A stretch of DNA of 64,000 bases from Chryseomonas sp014190935 (GCF_014190935.1 NZ_JACHVV010000002.1:1116001-1180000), one strand, 5' to 3'. Shown: positions 26,659 to 35,662, counted from the first letter of the stretch. The notes: generated by a model from the letters alone, not told the origin. Numbers and translations are program-made.

Positions 26659-28047
26659 GTGACCGCACTCCCCTCTCCCGCCTTCGAGGATCTCTGGCTC
26701 ACCGAAGCCCTGCGCCTGACCGAAGAAGACAGCGGCCCGCTGGAAGACGCCGAGGCCAATCGCCAGGCGCGTGCGGCCGGTGGCCCCTTCGAATCGCGGC
26801 TGGTGACGCGCGCCCGCCTGCTCGGCCAGCGCGACGGTCTGCTGGCGGCACGGCGCCGCTGGCGCCAGGGCGCGCTGCTGGCCGCCTGGCTGTTGGGCGT
26901 CGTCGCGCTGTTCTGCGGCGCGGGGCTGGCCGCCGGAGCCCTGGGGGACGGCAGTCGCCCGGTCAATGTGTTCTGGGCGCTGGGCAGTCTGCTCGGTCTC
27001 AACCTGCTCAGCCTGCTGGTCTGGACCCTTGGCCTGCTGGGCGGCGGCCGCCAGTTGGCCTCGCCACTGGCGCGCCTCTGGCTGTGGCTCTCCGGTCGCC
27101 TGGCGCGCGATGCCCGGGCCCTGCACCTGGGTCCGGCGCTGGTCGGGCTGCTCGGCCGCGCCCGCCTGCTGCCCTGGGCGCTGGGGGGGCTGGTGCACGG
27201 TCTCTGGCTGCTGATCCTCGGCAGCGCCCTGGCGACCCTGCTGGCGCTGCTTTCCGGGCGCAGCTACCTGTTCGTCTGGGAGACCACCCTGCTCGGCAGC
27301 GACACCTTCGTGCTGCTCACCCAGGTGCTTGGCGCCCTACCCCAGCTGCTGGGCTTTCCGCTGCCCGATCCGGCCAGTATCGCCGCCAGTGGCGATGCCG
27401 CCAGCCCGCTGGCCACGGCACGTCAGGCCTGGGCCGGCTGGCTGCTGGGCGTGGTGCTGGTCTATGGCCTGCTGCCCCGGCTGCTGCTGACCCTGCTCTG
27501 CCTGTGGCGCTGGCGACGCGGTCGCCAACGGCTGCGGCTGGACGTCGAGCGCCCCGGCTATCTGCAACTGCGCGAACGCCTGCTGCCCACCAGCGAACGC
27601 CTGGGCGTGAACGACGCCGCCCCCGCGCACCTGCCCCAGCAGGACGCCGGCGGCCTGGCGCGCACCGGTGACGAGGCGCTGCTGGTGGGCATCGAACTCA
27701 CCGACCATACCTGGCCGCCGCCGCTGCCCGAGGGTGTGCGTGACGCCGGCATCCTGGACGATGGCCAGGGCCGGCGCCATCTGCTCGAACAGCTGACCCG
27801 CTATCCGGCGCGCCGCCTGCTGATCGCCTGCGATCCGCGCCGTTCGCCGGATCGCGGTACCCTGACCTTGCTGGCAGAATTGTCGCGCTGTGCCACGGCG
27901 ACCCGCGTCTGGCTATTGCCCGCACCCCTGGGCAGTAAGCTCGATCCGGTCCGCCTGGACAACTGGCGGCAGGCGCTGGACGCCCTGCGTCTGGCACACT
28001 GCGCCGGCGATCTCGAAGAATTGGCCTGGCTGGAGACGAATCCATGA
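26659..28047 (+). CDS. DUF2868 membrane protein
   Basis: Predicted inner-membrane protein of 462 residues with about four to five hydrophobic segments (residues about 75-105, 115-135, 190-215, 255-275) between a soluble N-terminus and a C-terminal cytoplasmic domain of about 170 residues. The sequence matches the DUF2868 family, whose function is not established. A GTG at 26659 is taken as start; a TTG at 26638 is less likely. Its 3' end overlaps the start of the DUF3482 GTPase gene by 4 bases, so the two products are likely made together and may form a membrane-GTPase complex. Confidence 0.85.
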   Translation: MTALPSPAFEDLWLTEALRLTEEDSGPLEDAEANRQARAAGGPFESRLVTRARLLGQRDGLLAARRRWRQGALLAAWLLGVVALFCGAGLAAGALGDGSRPVNVFWALGSLLGLNLLSLLVWTLGLLGGGRQLASPLARLWLWLSGRLARDARALHLGPALVGLLGRARLLPWALGGLVHGLWLLILGSALATLLALLSGRSYLFVWETTLLGSDTFVLLTQVLGALPQLLGFPLPDPASIAASGDAASPLATARQAWAGWLLGVVLVYGLLPRLLLTLLCLWRWRRGRQRLRLDVERPGYLQLRERLLPTSERLGVNDAAPAHLPQQDAGGLARTGDEALLVGIELTDHTWPPPLPEGVRDAGILDDGQGRRHLLEQLTRYPARRLLIACDPRRSPDRGTLTLLAELSRCATATRVWLLPAPLGSKLDPVRLDNWRQALDALRLAHCAGDLEELAWLETNP

Positions 28048-29420
28048 GCGGCCCCCTGCGCCTGGCGCTGGTCGGTCACACCAATGTCGGCAAGACGTCA
28101 CTGCTGCGCACCCTGACCCGCGACGTCGACTTCGGCGAGGTCTCCCATCGTCCCAGCACCACCCGCCATGTCGAGGGAGCCCGGCTGTCGGTGGACGGCG
28201 AGGCGCTGCTGGAGCTCTACGACACCCCCGGGCTGGAAGACGCCATCGCCCTGCGCGACTACCTGGAGCAACTGGAGCGCCCCGGCGAGCGCCTGGATGC
28301 CGCCACCCTGCTCGACCGCTTTCTCGACAGCGTGGAAGCCCGCCAGCGTTTCGAGCAGGAAGCCAAGGTGATCCGCCAACTGCGCGCCTCCGATGCCGGG
28401 CTCTATGTGATCGACGCCCGCGAGCCGGTGCTGGCCAAGTACCGCGACGAGCTGGCGGTGCTGGCCGGTTGCGGGCGGCCGCTGGTGCCGGTGCTCAATT
28501 TCGTCGCCGCCGACGGTCACCGTGCCGACGACTGGCGCGCCACCCTGGCCCGTCTTGGCCTGCACGCCCTGGTGCGCTTCGACAGCGTCGCCCCGCCGGC
28601 GGATGGCGAGGCGCGTCTCTATGAAAGCCTGGCGACCCTGCTGGAAAGCGGCCGTCCGGCGCTGCAACGGCTGATCGCCGACCATGCCGAGCAGGCGCGC
28701 CGGCGCCATCAGCAAGGCGTGCGGCTGATCGCCGAATTGCTGGTGGACGCCGCCGCCGCCCGACGCAGCGTGGCGCCAGGCGAAGCCGAGGTCAGCACCG
28801 CGACCGCCGAGTTGCGCGACGCCCTGCGCACTCGCGAACAGCGCTGCGTGGAAGAACTCTTGCGACTGTTCGGCTTTCGCCCGGGCGATGCCCATGCCAG
28901 CGATCTGCCGCTGCTGGATGGTCGCTGGGGCGATGATCTGTTCAATCCGGAAACCCTGCGCCTGCTGGGCATCCGCCTGGGCGGCGGGGTGGCGGCCGGG
29001 GCCGCGGCCGGGGTCGGCCTCGACCTGCTCGCCGGCGGCCTGACCCTGGGCGCCGCCACGGTGCTGGGCGCCCTGGCGGGTGGCCTGGCGCAGACCGGTG
29101 GCCACTATGGCCGGCGGCTGTTCGGCAAGCTGCGCGGCGGACGGGAACTGTCCATCGACGATGCCGTGCTGCGGCTGCTGGCCTTGCGGCAGCGGCAACT
29201 GCTGGCGGCCCTGGAGACCCGCGGCCATGCCGCCCAGGGCGCCATCGAGGTGGCCGCCCCCGACGAGCAGCGCTGGCGCGAGGGCAAGCTGCCCGCCGCC
29301 GTGCAGGTGGCCCGGGCCCACCCGGAATGGTCGGCGCTCAATCCACGCCCGCGCCTGCAGGCCGAGGATCGCCAGAGCCGGATCGACGAGATCGCCGCCG
29401 CCCTGGACGCCGAGGCCTAG
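28044..29420 (+). CDS. DUF3482 family GTPase
   Basis: GTP-binding protein of 458 residues. The N-terminal G domain has G1 GHTNVGKTS at residue 11 and G3 DTPG at about 73. The expected NKxD base-recognition motif is not seen; the equivalent strand reads VLNFVAAD, so nucleotide specificity may be relaxed. A C-terminal part has a glycine/alanine-rich stretch (LGGGVAAGAAAGVGLDLLAGG) that could contact or enter the membrane. Start overlaps the DUF2868 gene by 4 bases (ATGA). The stop codon TAG falls in the first bases of a 142-bp palindromic repeat. Family function is unknown. Confidence 0.87.
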   Translation: MSGPLRLALVGHTNVGKTSLLRTLTRDVDFGEVSHRPSTTRHVEGARLSVDGEALLELYDTPGLEDAIALRDYLEQLERPGERLDAATLLDRFLDSVEARQRFEQEAKVIRQLRASDAGLYVIDAREPVLAKYRDELAVLAGCGRPLVPVLNFVAADGHRADDWRATLARLGLHALVRFDSVAPPADGEARLYESLATLLESGRPALQRLIADHAEQARRRHQQGVRLIAELLVDAAAARRSVAPGEAEVSTATAELRDALRTREQRCVEELLRLFGFRPGDAHASDLPLLDGRWGDDLFNPETLRLLGIRLGGGVAAGAAAGVGLDLLAGGLTLGAATVLGALAGGLAQTGGHYGRRLFGKLRGGRELSIDDAVLRLLALRQRQLLAALETRGHAAQGAIEVAAPDEQRWREGKLPAAVQVARAHPEWSALNPRPRLQAEDRQSRIDEIAAALDAEA

Positions 29421-29560
29421 AACCTGTTCAAAGTCAGCTGCGCGTCGGCCAAACTGCGTTGAAAATGGCTTCGGAATGCTCATTTACCACTCGTAAACTC
29501 CGCTTCCTCAGCCATTTTCGCCTTGTTTGTCTCTAGCTCGCGAGACTTTGAAAAGGTTCT
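29419..29560. repeat. 142-bp imperfect palindromic element, copy 2
   Basis: Same length and near-identical core as the element at 22758-22899. Outer arms are AGAACCTGTTCAAAGTC and GACTTTGAAAAGGTTCT. Two base differences from copy 1 are matched on the opposite arm, keeping the pairing. It spans the whole gap between two convergent genes and overlaps the stop codons of both, so it may act as a two-way terminator. Confidence 0.85.
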
Positions 29561-30452
29561 AGCGGCGCTCCACCTCGGCGAGAAAGATCGCCACCGTGGC
29601 CATGCAGGCTTCGCGTTCTTCCACGTGGGGCATGTGGCTGGAATTCTCGAAGATGCGCCAGCGTGCGTCCGGGATGAGCCGATCGAAGGGCTCTACGCAG
29701 GTCGGCGTGGCCTCGTCGTGACGCCCGGAGATCAGCAGCGTCGGCACCTGGATCCGCGCCAGCCGCTCGATCACGCTCCAGTCCCGCAGACTGCCGATGA
29801 CATGGAATTCGGTGGGGCCGTTCATGGCGTGATAGACGGTGGGATCGGCGTCGATGGCGGCGAAGGTCCGCGCCACCTCCGCTGGCAGCGGCTGCACCCG
29901 GCAGACATGACGGGCATAGAAGACCTCGCTGGCGGCGCGGTACTCGGGCGAGTCGGTGGTGCCGGCCGCCTCGTGACGCTCCAGGGTGGCCTGCACCTCG
30001 GGCGGCAATGCGGCCCGCAGCCCGGCCGCGGCCTCGCGCCAGAGCGCCATGGACGCCGGCGAATTGGCAATGACCATTCCCCGCAGTCCTGCTGGCTGAC
30101 GCACCCCGTGCTCGGCAGCCAGCATCCCGCCCCAGGATTGGCCGAGCAGCACGTACTGGCCGATACCCAGATGGCGCAGCAGGTTGTCTAGCTCGTCGAG
30201 AAACAACGCCACCGTCCAGAAACCCGGATCGATATCGCGCAGGTGGGTGGAACGGCCATTGCCCAGCTGGTCGTAATGCACCACCGGCCAGCCGTGCTCG
30301 GCCAAATCCTTGAAGCTGTCGACATAGTCATGGGTGCAACCGGGACCGCCATGGGCCACCACCAGCGGCAATCGCCCACTGGCCAGCTCACCGGTGACCC
30401 GGTACCAGGTCTGGTGGCCGTGGAAATCGGCGTAGCCTTCTTGAACCTGCAT
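29559..30452 (-). CDS. Proline iminopeptidase-family alpha/beta hydrolase
   Basis: Cytoplasmic alpha/beta hydrolase of 297 residues. The oxyanion segment HGGPGCTHDY lies near residue 35, the nucleophile elbow GQSWGG near 105, an acid region SGRHDEATP near 240 and the likely catalytic His in NSSHMPHVE near 268. This agrees with the proline iminopeptidase / tricorn-interacting group that removes N-terminal residues from peptides, though some relatives act on amides or lactones. The ATG follows GAGGAAGG. The stop codon lies in the end of the 142-bp palindrome. Confidence 0.88.
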   Translation of the reverse strand: MQVQEGYADFHGHQTWYRVTGELASGRLPLVVAHGGPGCTHDYVDSFKDLAEHGWPVVHYDQLGNGRSTHLRDIDPGFWTVALFLDELDNLLRHLGIGQYVLLGQSWGGMLAAEHGVRQPAGLRGMVIANSPASMALWREAAAGLRAALPPEVQATLERHEAAGTTDSPEYRAASEVFYARHVCRVQPLPAEVARTFAAIDADPTVYHAMNGPTEFHVIGSLRDWSVIERLARIQVPTLLISGRHDEATPTCVEPFDRLIPDARWRIFENSSHMPHVEEREACMATVAIFLAEVERR

Positions 30453-30607
30453 GGATGCCTTCCTCGTCTCGATGGGAACGGGGTCAGGCTAGCGGGCGGG
30501 TGGGAGGGGGATAACTGGGAAAAGTTGTAGGTTTGGGGGTAGCCGGTTCGCAGCACCAGCGGAGCTCCCACGCAGGATGCATCCCTGTAAGCCGGATGCC
30601 CCCTCCA

Positions 30608-30958
30608 CGCTAGACAGCCCCCTCTCCCGCTCGCGGGGGAGGGTTGGGGGGTAGAGTGCTCATTTAGGTCAGGCGTCGAGCTGATTTGCTGAGTGTTCGG
30701 ATAGCTTTCGTTCCGCCCCCGCCGGGCGGGTTACTTTTTGCAGTCGCCAAAAAAGTAACCAAAAACGCTCGCCCCGACTGGCCGGTCCTGCGCCTTGCGC
30801 AGGATACCCTCACGTCAGCGCCGCTCCAGCGGGCGGGGCCGAAGGGCCGTCCTGGCCCTCGGCCCCTTTCGCAGCATCCATGCCGCTCACCCACTTCCTC
30901 GACGCTGCCGTTCGGCCGGCTAAACGGGGCACTGGGGTGCCGGCTGAGAGTTTGCCGT
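30608..30958 (+). repeat. Left arm of a large diverged inverted repeat
   Basis: About 350 bases that reappear, diverged and reverse-complemented, at 31051-31416. Landmarks in order: CCCTCTCCCGCTCGCGGGGG hairpin, GGTTGGGG, CGTTCCGCC, GGGCGGGTTACTTTTTG, AAAAAAGTAACCAAAAA, a GC-rich block ending GGGCCGTCCTGGCCCTCG, and GGGGTGCCGGCTGA. Motifs like these recur in many Pseudomonas genomes as non-coding repeats. Short open frames inside are not supported as genes. Confidence 0.8.
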
Positions 30959-31050
30959 CATAAACAGTCCTGCCCTCTCAACTTGCTGACCTAATGAGTT
31001 AGAGGCGCAAAGAAACAGGAGAAAAGAAGAACTGACGAGCCTTTTAAAAG

Positions 31051-31416
31051 GACACTTTCAGCCGGCACCCAAGTGCCCTGCTCAGGAGGCCGAACGTAGC
31101 CGTCATGGAGGTGGGTGAGCGGCAGGGATGCCGCGAAAGGCGTCGAGGGCCAGGACGGCCCTTCGACGACGGCCCGCCGGAAGGGCGGCGGAGTGAGGGG
31201 ACCCGGAGCGCAGCGCAGGGCCGGATGATCAGGGCAAGCATTTTTGGTTACTTTTTTACGGGGCGCGCAGCCGCGACTGAAAAAAGTGACCCGCCCGGCG
31301 GGGCGGAACGAGAGCTATCCAAACACGCCGTAAATCAGCTTGGCGACCCGAGCTAACCTAAGTGCTCTCCCCCACCCCAACCCTCCCCCGCAAGCGGGAG
31401 AGGGCGCTGTCCAGCG
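31051..31416 (-). repeat. Right arm of the large inverted repeat
   Basis: Reverse complement of 30608-30958 with substitutions and small indels; the same landmarks appear in inverted order. About 92 bases separate the arms (30959-31050) and contain no gene. Together the arms fill nearly all of the 1-kb gap between the hydrolase and cio genes. The remaining bases 30453-30607 and 31417-31501 show nothing recognisable. Confidence 0.8.
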
Positions 31417-31501
31417 TAAAGGGTAGCTTCCGAGCACAGGACAGGGTCTCGCGTAGGGTGGATGACGGCGCAGCCTCATCCACCTCAACACCCAAGCCAG
31501 G

Positions 31502-31663
31502 TCAGTGCGACTTGAGCCCCGCCGCCGTCAGCACCAGGCGCAGCACCCAGGCCACCACGCCCAGCGCCACCAGGCTGCAGGCCCAGATGCCGGCCATCCA
31601 GGCCAGCCGCTGCCAGAGCGGCTTGTTGTCGGCGGGGTTGGGTTCGCGCGAGCGGCCGACCAT
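31502..31663 (-). CDS. DUF2474 small membrane protein, accessory to CioAB
   Basis: A 53-residue protein starting MVGRSREPNPADNKPLWQRL with one membrane helix (WMAGIWACSLVALGVVAWVL). Its ATG overlaps the cioB stop codon (TGATG), so it is the third cistron of the oxidase operon. DUF2474 proteins commonly follow cioAB and by analogy with CydX may stabilise the oxidase, but I know of no direct proof. Too short for many gene callers. Confidence 0.8.
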   Translation of the reverse strand: MVGRSREPNPADNKPLWQRLAWMAGIWACSLVALGVVAWVLRLVLTAAGLKSH

Positions 31664-32685
31664 CAGTGGTAGCCCTCCCCCGCGCGTACCTTGCCGCGGA
31701 ACACGTAGTAGCCCCAGAAGGTGTACATCAGGGTGATGGGGATGATGAACAGGGTGCCGATGAGCAGGAACAGCTGGCTCTGCGGCGGCGACGAGGCCTC
31801 CCAGATGGAAACGCCCGGCGGGATGATGTTCGGCCAGAGGCTGATGCCCAGACCACTGTAGCCGAGGAAGATCAGCGCCAGCGTCAGCAGGAAGGGCGCA
31901 TGGTGCGAATCCTCGCGCAGGATGGCGCGCAACAGGGCCAGGGTCACCACGCCGACCAGGATCGGCACCGGCAGGAACCACACCAGGTTGGGCATGCTGA
32001 ACCAGCGGGCGGAGATGGCCGCCTGGCTCAGCGGGGTCCAGATGCTCACCACCGCGGTGAAGGCCAGCAGCAGGAACAGCAGCGGCTTGGTCAGGCGGCG
32101 CATGGTGGCCTGCAGCGGGCCCTCGGTCTTCATGATCAGCCAGGTGCTGCCCAGCAGCGCATAGGCAGCGATGACGCCCAGGCCGCAGAACATCGAGAAG
32201 GGCGTCAGCCAGTCCAGCGGACCGCCGACGTACTGGCGATTCTCCACCGGGAAGCCTTCGATGAAGGCGCCCAGGGCCACGCCCTGGCAGAAGCTGGCCA
32301 GCAGCGAGCCGAAGATGAAGGACTTGTCCCACAGGGCTTCCTTGCCTTCCTGGACCTTGAAGCGGAATTCGAAGGCCACGCCACGGAAGATCAGGCCGAT
32401 CAGCATGAAGATCAGCGGCAGGTAGAGCGCCGGCAGGATCACCGCGTAGGCCAGCGGGAAGGCGCCATAGAGCCCTGCCCCGCCGAGCACCAGCCAGGTC
32501 TCGTTACCGTCCCAGATGGGCGCCACGGTGTTCATCATGACGTCGCGATCCTCCTTGCCCTTGACGAAGGGGAAGAGGATGCCGATGCCCAGGTCGAAGC
32601 CGTCCATGACCACGTACATCATGAGGCCGAAGATGATGATGATCGCCCAGATCAGCGGGAGGTCGATGCCAGGGATGCCGTTCAT
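31663..32685 (-). CDS. cioB: Cyanide-insensitive quinol oxidase subunit II
   Basis: Subunit II of the CIO/bd-type quinol oxidase in the inner membrane, 340 residues with about nine helices. It opens MNGIPGIDLPLIWAIIIIFG and contains YVVMDGFDLGIGIL and WDGNETWLVLGGAG, signatures of CydB/CioB. The start overlaps the cioA stop (ATGA). It has lower length than E. coli CydB (379) but is normal for CioB. Confidence 0.94.
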   Translation of the reverse strand: MNGIPGIDLPLIWAIIIIFGLMMYVVMDGFDLGIGILFPFVKGKEDRDVMMNTVAPIWDGNETWLVLGGAGLYGAFPLAYAVILPALYLPLIFMLIGLIFRGVAFEFRFKVQEGKEALWDKSFIFGSLLASFCQGVALGAFIEGFPVENRQYVGGPLDWLTPFSMFCGLGVIAAYALLGSTWLIMKTEGPLQATMRRLTKPLLFLLLAFTAVVSIWTPLSQAAISARWFSMPNLVWFLPVPILVGVVTLALLRAILREDSHHAPFLLTLALIFLGYSGLGISLWPNIIPPGVSIWEASSPPQSQLFLLIGTLFIIPITLMYTFWGYYVFRGKVRAGEGYH

Positions 32686-34127
32686 GTGCGGTCTCCGGTC
32701 AGCTGGTCGGTGGGATTGTCTTCTTCCAGGCCGCCATCGGCGCCGGACAGCGGACGCTTGGGATGGCGATCGGTGCCCGGGCCGCCGGAGGTGGGCAGGT
32801 CGCCTTCACCGGTGTGCGGACCCTTGCCGATCATGCGCAGCGCATAGAGGGTGCCGATGCCGAACACGGCGAAGTAGACCACCACGAAGGCCACCAGGGT
32901 GATGCTCAGCTGGGTGACGCTGTGGTTGGACACCCCGTCCTTGGTGCGCAGGAGGCCGTAGACGATCCACGGCTGGCGGCCCACCTCGGTGGTGAACCAG
33001 CCGGCCAGCAGGGCGATGAGACCGACCGGCCCCATGCAGGTGACCAGGCGCAGGAAGCCGCGGGTCTCGAACAGTTTGCCGCGCCAGCGCAGCCAGGCGC
33101 TCCACAGGCCGGCGGCGATCATCAGCATGCCCAGGGCGACCATGATGCGGAACGACCAGAACACCACATAGGCCGGCGGCCGGTCTTCCTTGGGGAAGTC
33201 CTTGAGCGCCGGGATCGGCTCGGTGAGGCTGTGCTTGAGGATCAGGCTGCCGAGTACCGGGATTTCCAGCTTGAAGCGGGTTTCCTCGCGTTCCATGTCC
33301 GGCCAGCCGAACAGGATCAGCGGGGTCGCCTCGCCCGGGGGGTTCTCCCAGTGGCCTTCCATCGCGGCGATCTTGGCCGGCTGGTGCTCCAGGGTGTTGA
33401 GGCCGTGGGCGTCGCCGACGAAGGCCTGGATGGGGGCTACCAGCAGCGCCATCCACATGGCCATGGAAAACATCTTGCGCACGGCCGGGTTGTCGTTGCC
33501 GCGCAACAGGTGCCAGGCCGCCGAGGCGCCGACCAGGAAGGCCACCGACAGGTAGGCGGCGATGGTCATGTGCGCCCAGCGGAAGGGAAAGGACGGGTTG
33601 AAGATCACCGCCAGCCAGTCCACCGGGACGAGGCGACCGTCGACGATCTCGAAGCCGCTCGGGGTGTGCATCCAGCTGTTGGAGGCCAGGATCCAGAAGG
33701 TCGACATCAGGGTGCCGATGGCCACCATCACCGTCGAGAAGAAGTGCAGGCCGCGGCCCACGCGATTCCAGCCGAACAGCATGACGCCGAGGAAGCCGGC
33801 CTCGATGAAGAAAGCGGTGAGCACCTCGTAGGTCAGCAGCGGGCCGGTCACGGCGCCGGCATAGTCGGCGAAGCCGCTCCAGTTGGTGCCGAACTCATAG
33901 GCCATCACCAGACCGGACACCACGCCCATGCCGAAGAAGATCGCGAAGATTTTCAGCCAGAAGTGATACAGATCCTTGTAGACGTGGTTGTCGGTCTTCA
34001 GCCACAGCCCTTCGAGCACGGCGAGAAAGCTCGCGGTACCGATGGACAGCGCCGGGAAGACGATGTGGAAGGACACGGTGAAGGCGAACTGGATCCGGGC
34101 GAGATCCAGGGCTTCGAGGCCGAACAT
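32682..34127 (-). CDS. cioA: Cyanide-insensitive quinol oxidase subunit I
   Basis: Subunit I of the terminal oxidase that reduces oxygen with quinol and resists cyanide, 481 residues. N-terminus LDLARIQFAFTVSFHIVFPALSIG carries the haem-ligand His of bd oxidases (broken here across TM1). GWNRVGRGLHFFSTVMVAIG and WMHTPSGFEI follow. The quinol-binding Q-loop is short, as expected of the CIO clade rather than CydA. The C-terminus is long and hydrophilic. AGAGGAA precedes the ATG. An ANR-like box lies about 150 bases upstream; P. aeruginosa cio responds to ANR. Confidence 0.95.
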   Translation of the reverse strand: MFGLEALDLARIQFAFTVSFHIVFPALSIGTASFLAVLEGLWLKTDNHVYKDLYHFWLKIFAIFFGMGVVSGLVMAYEFGTNWSGFADYAGAVTGPLLTYEVLTAFFIEAGFLGVMLFGWNRVGRGLHFFSTVMVAIGTLMSTFWILASNSWMHTPSGFEIVDGRLVPVDWLAVIFNPSFPFRWAHMTIAAYLSVAFLVGASAAWHLLRGNDNPAVRKMFSMAMWMALLVAPIQAFVGDAHGLNTLEHQPAKIAAMEGHWENPPGEATPLILFGWPDMEREETRFKLEIPVLGSLILKHSLTEPIPALKDFPKEDRPPAYVVFWSFRIMVALGMLMIAAGLWSAWLRWRGKLFETRGFLRLVTCMGPVGLIALLAGWFTTEVGRQPWIVYGLLRTKDGVSNHSVTQLSITLVAFVVVYFAVFGIGTLYALRMIGKGPHTGEGDLPTSGGPGTDRHPKRPLSGADGGLEEDNPTDQLTGDRT

Positions 34128-34273
34128 AGCTATTCCTCTCAGGCACGCCGGCCGTCGAGAGCAGCCGGTCGAGTTGACGCTGACCGAGGTTCGAACCTCC
34201 GGCGTCGCCTGGGGTTCTAGCGGGACGCTAAATAAGGCGCCACCGCGGCTAGCCCATAGGGCCAGGTCGGAAG

Positions 34274-34287
34274 CTGACGTGGATCAA
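34274..34287. promoter_or_regulatory. Candidate ANR (FNR-type) box upstream of cioA
   Basis: CTGACGTGGATCAA fits TTGAC-N4-ATCAA with one mismatch. It lies between cioA (start 34127, minus) and the divergent MFS gene (start near 34403-34433). ANR regulation of cioAB is known in P. aeruginosa; which promoter this site serves here is not certain. Confidence 0.5.
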
Positions 34288-34402
34288 CGTCAGGCCTTAG
34301 AATAGTCCTCCTCGATACATTTGCTTACGTGGTTCGATGTCGCATCGGGCAGGCTGTCGCACCCCCGCAGTTGTATGACGATTAGCCTCAGGGTGGCTTA
34401 AG

Positions 34403-35662
34403 ATGCCGCCTCCGCCCTCGCGAGCCCCCGTCATGTCCGGCGATACCCTACAGCTGCGTCACCACCGTCCCTTCGTCGCCTTCTGGTTCGCCCGCATCTG
34501 CACCGCCGGCAGTTTCCAGATGCTCACCGTGGCCATCGGCTGGCACCTCTATTCCCTCACCGGCAACGTGCTCGACCTCGGCCTGGTGGGGCTGGTGGAA
34601 TTCCTGCCGCGGGTGCTGTTCATGCTGCACACCGGGCATGTCGCCGACCGCTACGACCGCCGCCGGGTCGCCGCCCTCTGCCAGGCCGGCCAGGGACTGA
34701 TCGCCCTGGTGCTGCTGGTGGGCAGCCTCAACCAGGCGGTGACCCGCGAACTGATCTTTATCCTGGCCTTCTGCCTGGGCACCGCTCGCGCCTTCGAACA
34801 GCCCACCACCCAGGCGCTGCTGCCCAACATCGTGCCGCCGGCGATCTTTCCCCGCGCCATCGCCGCCGCGGCCTCGGCCATGCAGGGCGCCACCATCATC
34901 GCTCCGGCGCTGGGCGGACTGCTCTATGCCCTGGGCGCCGCCTGGGTCTATGGCCCGGCGCTGGTGCTCTATGGCATCGCCATCCTGCTGGTCTCCAGCC
35001 TGCCGGCGCGGCAGACGCCCAGCCAGAAGGAAAAGCCGACCCTGGACAACCTGCTGGCCGGCATCCGCTTCATCAAGAGTCGCCCGGACGTGCTCGGCGC
35101 CATCTCCCTGGACCTCTTCGCCGTGCTCCTGGGCGGTGCCACCGCCCTGCTCCCGGTGTTCGCCGCCGACATTCTGCTCACCGGACCCTGGGGCCTGGGC
35201 CTGTTGCGCTCGGCACCGGCGGTGGGCGCCTTGGGCATGTCCTTCCTGCTCGCCTACGTCAGCCTCAATCGCCATGTGGGCCGCATCATGTTCGGTTCGG
35301 TGGCGCTGTTTGGCGTCGCCACCATCGCCTTCGGGCTGTCCACCTCGCTGTGGTTCTCGCTGGCCACCCTGGTGGTGCTGGGCGCCGCCGACATGGTCAG
35401 CGTGGTGATCCGCAGCTCCTTCGTCCAGCTGGAAACCCCGGACGCCATGCGCGGCCGGGTCAGCGCGGTCAACGGCCTGTTCATCGGCGCCTCCAACCAG
35501 CTCGGCGAATTCGAGTCGGGGATCACCGCGCACTTCTTCGGCACCGTGCCGGCGGTGGTGCTGGGCGGCGTCGGCACCCTGGTGATCACCGGGGTCTGGA
35601 TGAAACTGTTCCCGGGTCTGGCCAAGCGCGACCGGCTGACGGAGCCGCGCAGCGACGGCTGA
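34403..35662 (+). CDS. MFS transporter (enterobactin exporter/MFS_3-like)
   Basis: Inner-membrane exporter of up to 419 residues with about 12 helices. The segment GHVADRYDRRRVAAL after TM2 is the canonical MFS cytoplasmic loop, and a similar ETPDAMRGRVSAVNG motif lies in the second half, as in EntS/MFS_3 proteins. The start is uncertain: ATG at 34403 or 34433 (MSGDTLQLRHHRPF), the latter closer to the family N-terminus. Divergent from cioAB. Substrate unknown. Confidence 0.86.
   Translation: MPPPPSRAPVMSGDTLQLRHHRPFVAFWFARICTAGSFQMLTVAIGWHLYSLTGNVLDLGLVGLVEFLPRVLFMLHTGHVADRYDRRRVAALCQAGQGLIALVLLVGSLNQAVTRELIFILAFCLGTARAFEQPTTQALLPNIVPPAIFPRAIAAAASAMQGATIIAPALGGLLYALGAAWVYGPALVLYGIAILLVSSLPARQTPSQKEKPTLDNLLAGIRFIKSRPDVLGAISLDLFAVLLGGATALLPVFAADILLTGPWGLGLLRSAPAVGALGMSFLLAYVSLNRHVGRIMFGSVALFGVATIAFGLSTSLWFSLATLVVLGAADMVSVVIRSSFVQLETPDAMRGRVSAVNGLFIGASNQLGEFESGITAHFFGTVPAVVLGGVGTLVITGVWMKLFPGLAKRDRLTEPRSDG

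Noticed and set aside
30686..31356. Short frames of about 80-100 codons in the large inverted repeat.
   Set aside because: They encode translated repeat sequence that recurs in many genomes and have no start signals or domain.
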